Source of the DNA: Hemicentrotus pulcherrimus
Lineage: Eukaryota; Echinodermata; Echinoidea; Camarodonta; Strongylocentrotidae
DNA: 10,911 nt
Assembly (NCBI GenBank): GCA_003118195.1
Contig: BEXV01003856.1
Coordinates: 1,473 to 12,383 of the forward strand
Direction of reading: 5' to 3'
A program made the position numbers and the translations under genes. A model generated the notes under the pieces. It was not told the origin of the DNA, did no database searches, and saw nothing but the letters and a program-made list of their open reading frames with translations. Shown here in pieces: positions 7,845-10,911 of this stretch. The stretch's first letter is position 1. Each line of letters opens with the position of its first letter.

Positions 7845-8766
7845 CATGGATCGCTGCTTTGAAACAAATGTTGGTGAGTTATTTTGCGCTATGTCACCAA
7901 TTGATAACAAGATTGACACCCAGAGTGCTTTTTTCTTCCTACCTGAATAACACGTGATTATTTATATTTATGATGTCATGATTTATCCATTTCATCTTTT
8001 TCGTACAATTGAGTGTGCAAAAGACAACTTTTTTTTTCGAAAAGTGAAAATCCAGACCTGACATTCTTAGTTGGTATATATTCTTGCTAGTATCAGCAAA
8101 GTTACGAGTCGTAAAAAGGCTTATAGATATTTATGAAGAACCTGCGGTGTTCTTTGTATGTTCTGACATATCTCATCAACATTGTTTTGCTTGAGTGAAC
8201 AATAATTACTTTGCCGAGTGTTTTGGTATATTGACTATTTCTGAGTTCACAAAGTTTTTGAGCTCTCCTCAGCATATCTTCCGAGATCATCAGACGTTCT
8301 TAATTCAAATCCTCCACACTCCACAGTATACCAAAATAAATTCGAAAAAACAACGTCATTAATACGCTAAAATATTGTTTCTTAATCAAGCATACAATTC
8401 GGATGGCAAAAACGAACCTCAACATGCCCTCAGAATATGCAAACATTGTTCCTTAGATAATTTGTCGATCATAAAACCATTATAATATGAAAAAATGTAA
8501 GTCTTTACACACGACTCTTAACTTTGGTGATAGCATCGTAAAAAAAATAGCCGTTCCTCTCAAGTTCGGATTCAATTTTTCAATTCAATTCAATTCAGTT
8601 TCGGTTTATTAATATCAACATATACAATGTACAATGCAGTAATCCAGAAACCAATTCTGCAATGTTTACATAAAATGTGCATAAAAACAGGAATGATCAT
8701 ATAAATGTACAATACAATGATAACAGATAAAGTTATCAATATTTTCATACCTAAAGTTATATACAT
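7630..8766 (+). repeat. 1.16 kb duplicated segment, copy 2
   Basis: Begins immediately after the N at 7629 and matches 6465-7628 to its last base. It then continues past the end of copy 1 into unique sequence (8767 onward). Conversely, copy 1 has upstream sequence (6307-6464) that copy 2 lacks. A 10-base deletion near 7908 and several 1-4 base indels distinguish the two. Confidence 0.9.
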
Positions 8767-8880
8767 ATATAAATAAATGATAATAGATGGATAAACAACC
8801 TATAACAGTAACTTGAAATGTTGAACCAATTATTGCAAGTACAAATAATCTTTAAATTAAAAAAAGTATTAAAACAATTA
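8581..8880 (-). mobile_element. 3' end of a CR1-like LINE, copy in segment 2
   Basis: Carries the same CAATT x3 (8581-8595) and AATAAA complement (8605-8610) as the copy at 7441. Here the sequence continues to the right beyond the duplicated part, but I find no reverse-transcriptase coding sequence on the - strand up to 9600. The element is therefore a strongly 5'-truncated tail. Its right boundary is uncertain. Confidence 0.55.
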
Positions 8881-8908
8881 AAAAAAAATATATAAATATA
8901 TATATTTA

Positions 8909-8926
8909 GAGAGAGAGAGAGAGAGA
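8909..8926. repeat. (GA)9 microsatellite
   Basis: Nine uninterrupted GA units, directly preceded by an A/T-rich run with several TATA repeats (about 8888-8906). Confidence 0.9.
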
Positions 8927-9635
8927 AGCAATTATTATATTTGCAATTGTGCATACGCCCTTTCATAAAAAAAGCTATTGCCTCTCATGCAAACATATAA
9001 TATCATGAATGAGCTGATCTGAAAATACATTTTCATTTGGGGAGACTTTTCTTTCAGCTGTCAAATTCTATTAATTGACGCACATTCATTAGTACGATAA
9101 TATTCACCAAAACTAAGACTTAAAAGTATGAGTATGAGAGTCAATGATCTAAATACAAGAAAATTTAATTTGATTTCTTCTGGCAGAGGCCTATTCTATG
9201 TTCTTCGAAGTTATTAAAACTCCATTGTGGGTATTTTAGTACAATAATTTTAATCGAAATAATGCATTCATTAAGTGGAAAATGTAAAAAAAGAAGAAAT
9301 AAAATTGATGATAAATAGTCAGCATAATTTTGAACTGATTTAGAGGGTCACTAAATTTATCACATGATAACTTCGGTTTATCTGTAATACTGTATACATC
9401 ACATATTTTTTGACTTTTTGGTGTACATTTATGTCATATATGTCAAAATATATTAGATTACTTTTGTTCTACCTTCAAAGCGGATACTGTACGATGCAGG
9501 GCATCGTCCGCGATCCTTTATGTGCTATTTTTGACCCCCGTATTAAGTGATGTTTTCCTGGCATCTACTAACACAATGGAGACCCCAACAAGCAGTGGAT
9601 GATAACGTCTTTTTTAATCAAGTAACTTTAACAGT
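8927..9635. other. AT-rich sequence, no gene recognised
   Basis: No exon or RT sequence was found on either strand. One GC-richer spot near 9490-9515 holds a perfect short hairpin, ACGATGC-AGG-GCATCGT, of unknown meaning. Confidence 0.45.
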
Positions 9636-9749
9636 TTAATACACAGTTAAATCTAAAGTTATCATGTGTTTGGTTACGTTACCAGATGAGTTGAATATCT
9701 TCTCACAATATTTGCACTTAAAAGGGTTTCTCTCCAGCGTGCGTTCTTT
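9636..9749 (-). pseudogene. C2H2 zinc-finger fragment, truncated and frameshifted
   Basis: Read leftward from the N at 9750, the first frame gives RTHAGEKPF, a near-consensus linker between C2H2 fingers (usual form TGEKP). It hits TAA at 9720-9718. One base later the next frame gives KCKYCEKIFNSSGNVTKHMI, with Cys-X2-Cys, twelve residues, then His. The expected second His, three or four residues on, is absent (HMITLD instead), and a stop follows at 9638-9636. So one extra T separates linker and finger, and the finger is incomplete. The upstream fingers should lie beyond 9750, but satellite sequence begins there instead. This is a pseudogene remnant, or the edge of a real gene spoiled by low-quality contig-end sequence. 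Confidence 0.6.
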
Positions 9750-9750
9750 N
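9750..9750. other. Single N, probable collapsed assembly gap
   Basis: Zinc-finger coding sequence on one side and the middle of a satellite unit on the other, with no transition. The bases 9752-9770 match 4933-4951. Confidence 0.6.
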
Positions 9751-10330
9751 GGTAAAGACTATATAGTCTCAAACAAACCCACACCATTAAACTTCAAGCT
9801 CACTCACACATAATATATTGCGACACTTTCAAGGCTATTTATTATTTCAAGTTCATGTATATACAATCGGCAACTGCTGTCATATTAAAAGTAAGTCCTT
9901 CTCACCTAAATCATTGGTCTGGAAACAAATATCTGCCCATTGTTGTATATTGTATTACATTTTCACTAACGATGAATTTAAATTGTATTAATGCAATTGT
10001 TAAGTTTATCAGGTTTATCTAGGAGAATAGAAGATTGATATTGTTAAATTGTTCGATCATCAACCAGTTTGATTTGATTGGAGATATATCTCATTAATGA
10101 AACAGTGTGAAGTCTACTTAGTCTCAAACAAACCCACACCATTCAATTTCAAGCTCACTCACACATGATATATTGCGACACTTTCAAGGCTACTTATTAT
10201 ATCAAGTTCATGTATACACAATCGGCAACAGCTTTAATATTAAAAGTAAGTCCTTCTAACCTAAATCATTGGTCTTGAAACAAATTTATGCCCATTGTTA
10301 TATCATACAACATTTTCCATAACGATGAAT
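9751..10330 (+). repeat. Satellite array 2 (about 1.6 units, 355 bp period)
   Basis: ACACCATT at 9781 and again at 10136 gives a period of 355 bases. Shared landmarks in both units are CAAGCTCACTCACACAT, ATATATTGCGACACTTTC, CAATCGGCAAC, AAAAGTAAGTCCTTCT, CCTAAATCATTGGTCT, GCCCATTGTT and AACGATGAAT. The core with CAGTTTGATTTGATTG is at 10065. The second unit decays beyond about 10330. The array starts within a unit directly at the N at 9750. Confidence 0.88.
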
Positions 10331-10911
10331 ATACATCCATGCAATAATGAGGTGTCAAAGCAATTGCTTTTTCAAAAATTACTATTACCTGAAGAAAACA
10401 AATCTGGATCCGCATTTGAATCAAGTGAGCAGATGGAAATGCTTGTACAAATATGAATCAGTTACATTGATATTTTCCAAAAATATTTAATTTATTATTA
10501 CATGTTTTTCAATGCTAAAAAAAAGGTTTTATACTCTATCGTAACCTGAACTGGCTCAGATTGGATTGCATCAAACTGGAAGCTAAAATTACACAAACGT
10601 AGATGCTTATATTTGTTTGTATATGTGTTGATCAATTATAGATATGTGGTATTATATGAATACAAATTATTAAGGCCATGATAGTCATCCACCACCTACT
10701 TTATGACAAGACAAGCAGATTCTGATCGCTGAGGGTAGGCCTACTAAATAACAAACATGTATCATTTGATATTGTTTGTTACTCAGCTTGTTGTTTATAT
10801 TGCATGATGAGAATTATTATTAGGTAAAGCACACCAAAAATAAGTACAACAAACACATGTTTTTTGATGATTGCAAACGATCAAGCTTTATGAAAGCTTC
10901 AAAAAACAAAA
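10331..10911. other. No gene recognised at right end
   Basis: AT-rich sequence. A short + strand open stretch near 10353-10456 reads SGSAFESSEQMEMLVQI before a stop and is less AT-biased than its surroundings, but no splice structure or homology supports it as an exon. A TAGGCCTA palindrome lies near 10735-10742. Confidence 0.4.

Noticed and set aside
6960..8290. A - strand open frame beginning MISEDMLRRAQKLCEL, present in both duplicated copies (6960-7154 and 8102-8290)
   Set aside because: It is kept open only because the copies are nearly identical. Of seven base differences I count in the shared part, five change the amino acid, which is not the pattern of selection for protein. The C-terminal ends also differ and no motif is recognisable.
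8757..8966. A - strand open frame with SLSLSL and YIYIYIFFF
   Set aside because: It is a translation of the (GA)n and (TA)n simple repeats.
9490..9515. Perfect 7-base hairpin ACGATGC-AGG-GCATCGT
   Set aside because: It is too short, and no U run, coding end or repeated copy nearby gives it a role.
10353..10456. Possible exon reading SGSAFESSEQMEMLVQI
   Set aside because: It is only about 34 codons long with no clear acceptor or homology, and nearby CAG/GT motifs on the other strand are equally exon-like.
1..10911. CRISPR array, tRNA, rRNA or prokaryotic operon
   Set aside because: No regularly spaced short repeats with unique spacers, no cloverleaf-like sequence with the usual internal boxes and no rRNA signature were seen; LINEs and splice-like signals point to an animal genome.

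Overview
This looks like AT-rich nuclear DNA from an invertebrate animal, most likely marine. It has fragments of LINE reverse transcriptases of the CR1/L2 kind, satellite-like repeats, a splice-acceptor-bounded exon, and part of a C2H2 zinc finger with a GEKP linker. Nothing bacterial or phage-like is visible: no operons, no Shine-Dalgarno spacing, no long intact ORFs. I cannot name the species.

Layout. Positions 1-1584 hold two broken pieces of one uncharacterised protein family placed head to head. An N-terminal/central piece is read leftward (about 882 to 1, running off the window). A C-terminal piece is read rightward (about 907 to 1584). Both carry frameshifts. From about 2448 to 2745 there are two degenerate copies of a repeat core. 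A 5'-truncated LINE on the + strand (about 3630-4535) keeps the end of its reverse transcriptase, a 3' UTR hairpin, AATAAA and a (GAACTT)3 tail. Satellite units follow (4540-4951). A probable membrane-protein exon lies on the - strand (5353-5655). A second + strand LINE fragment (6307-6673) leads into a segment of about 1.16 kb that is present twice in direct order (6465-7628 and 7630-8766), each copy carrying the 3' end of a - strand LINE. A decayed zinc-finger fragment (9636-9749) is cut off by an N, and satellite units with a 355 bp period resume (9751 to about 10330).

Five single Ns (1716, 4952, 6306, 7629, 9750) behave like collapsed assembly gaps. Two observations support this. The sequence before the N at 7629 overlaps the sequence after it as two unmerged contigs would. 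The sequence ending at 4951 and the sequence starting at 9751 share 19 bases, and joining them restores the 355 bp satellite register. So the order 4953-9749 and the 1.16 kb duplication may be assembly artefacts.

No genes work together here as a pathway. The best candidates for real biology are the uncharacterised family at the left end, the palindrome-rich satellite, and the single membrane-protein exon. I see no convincing new multi-gene system.
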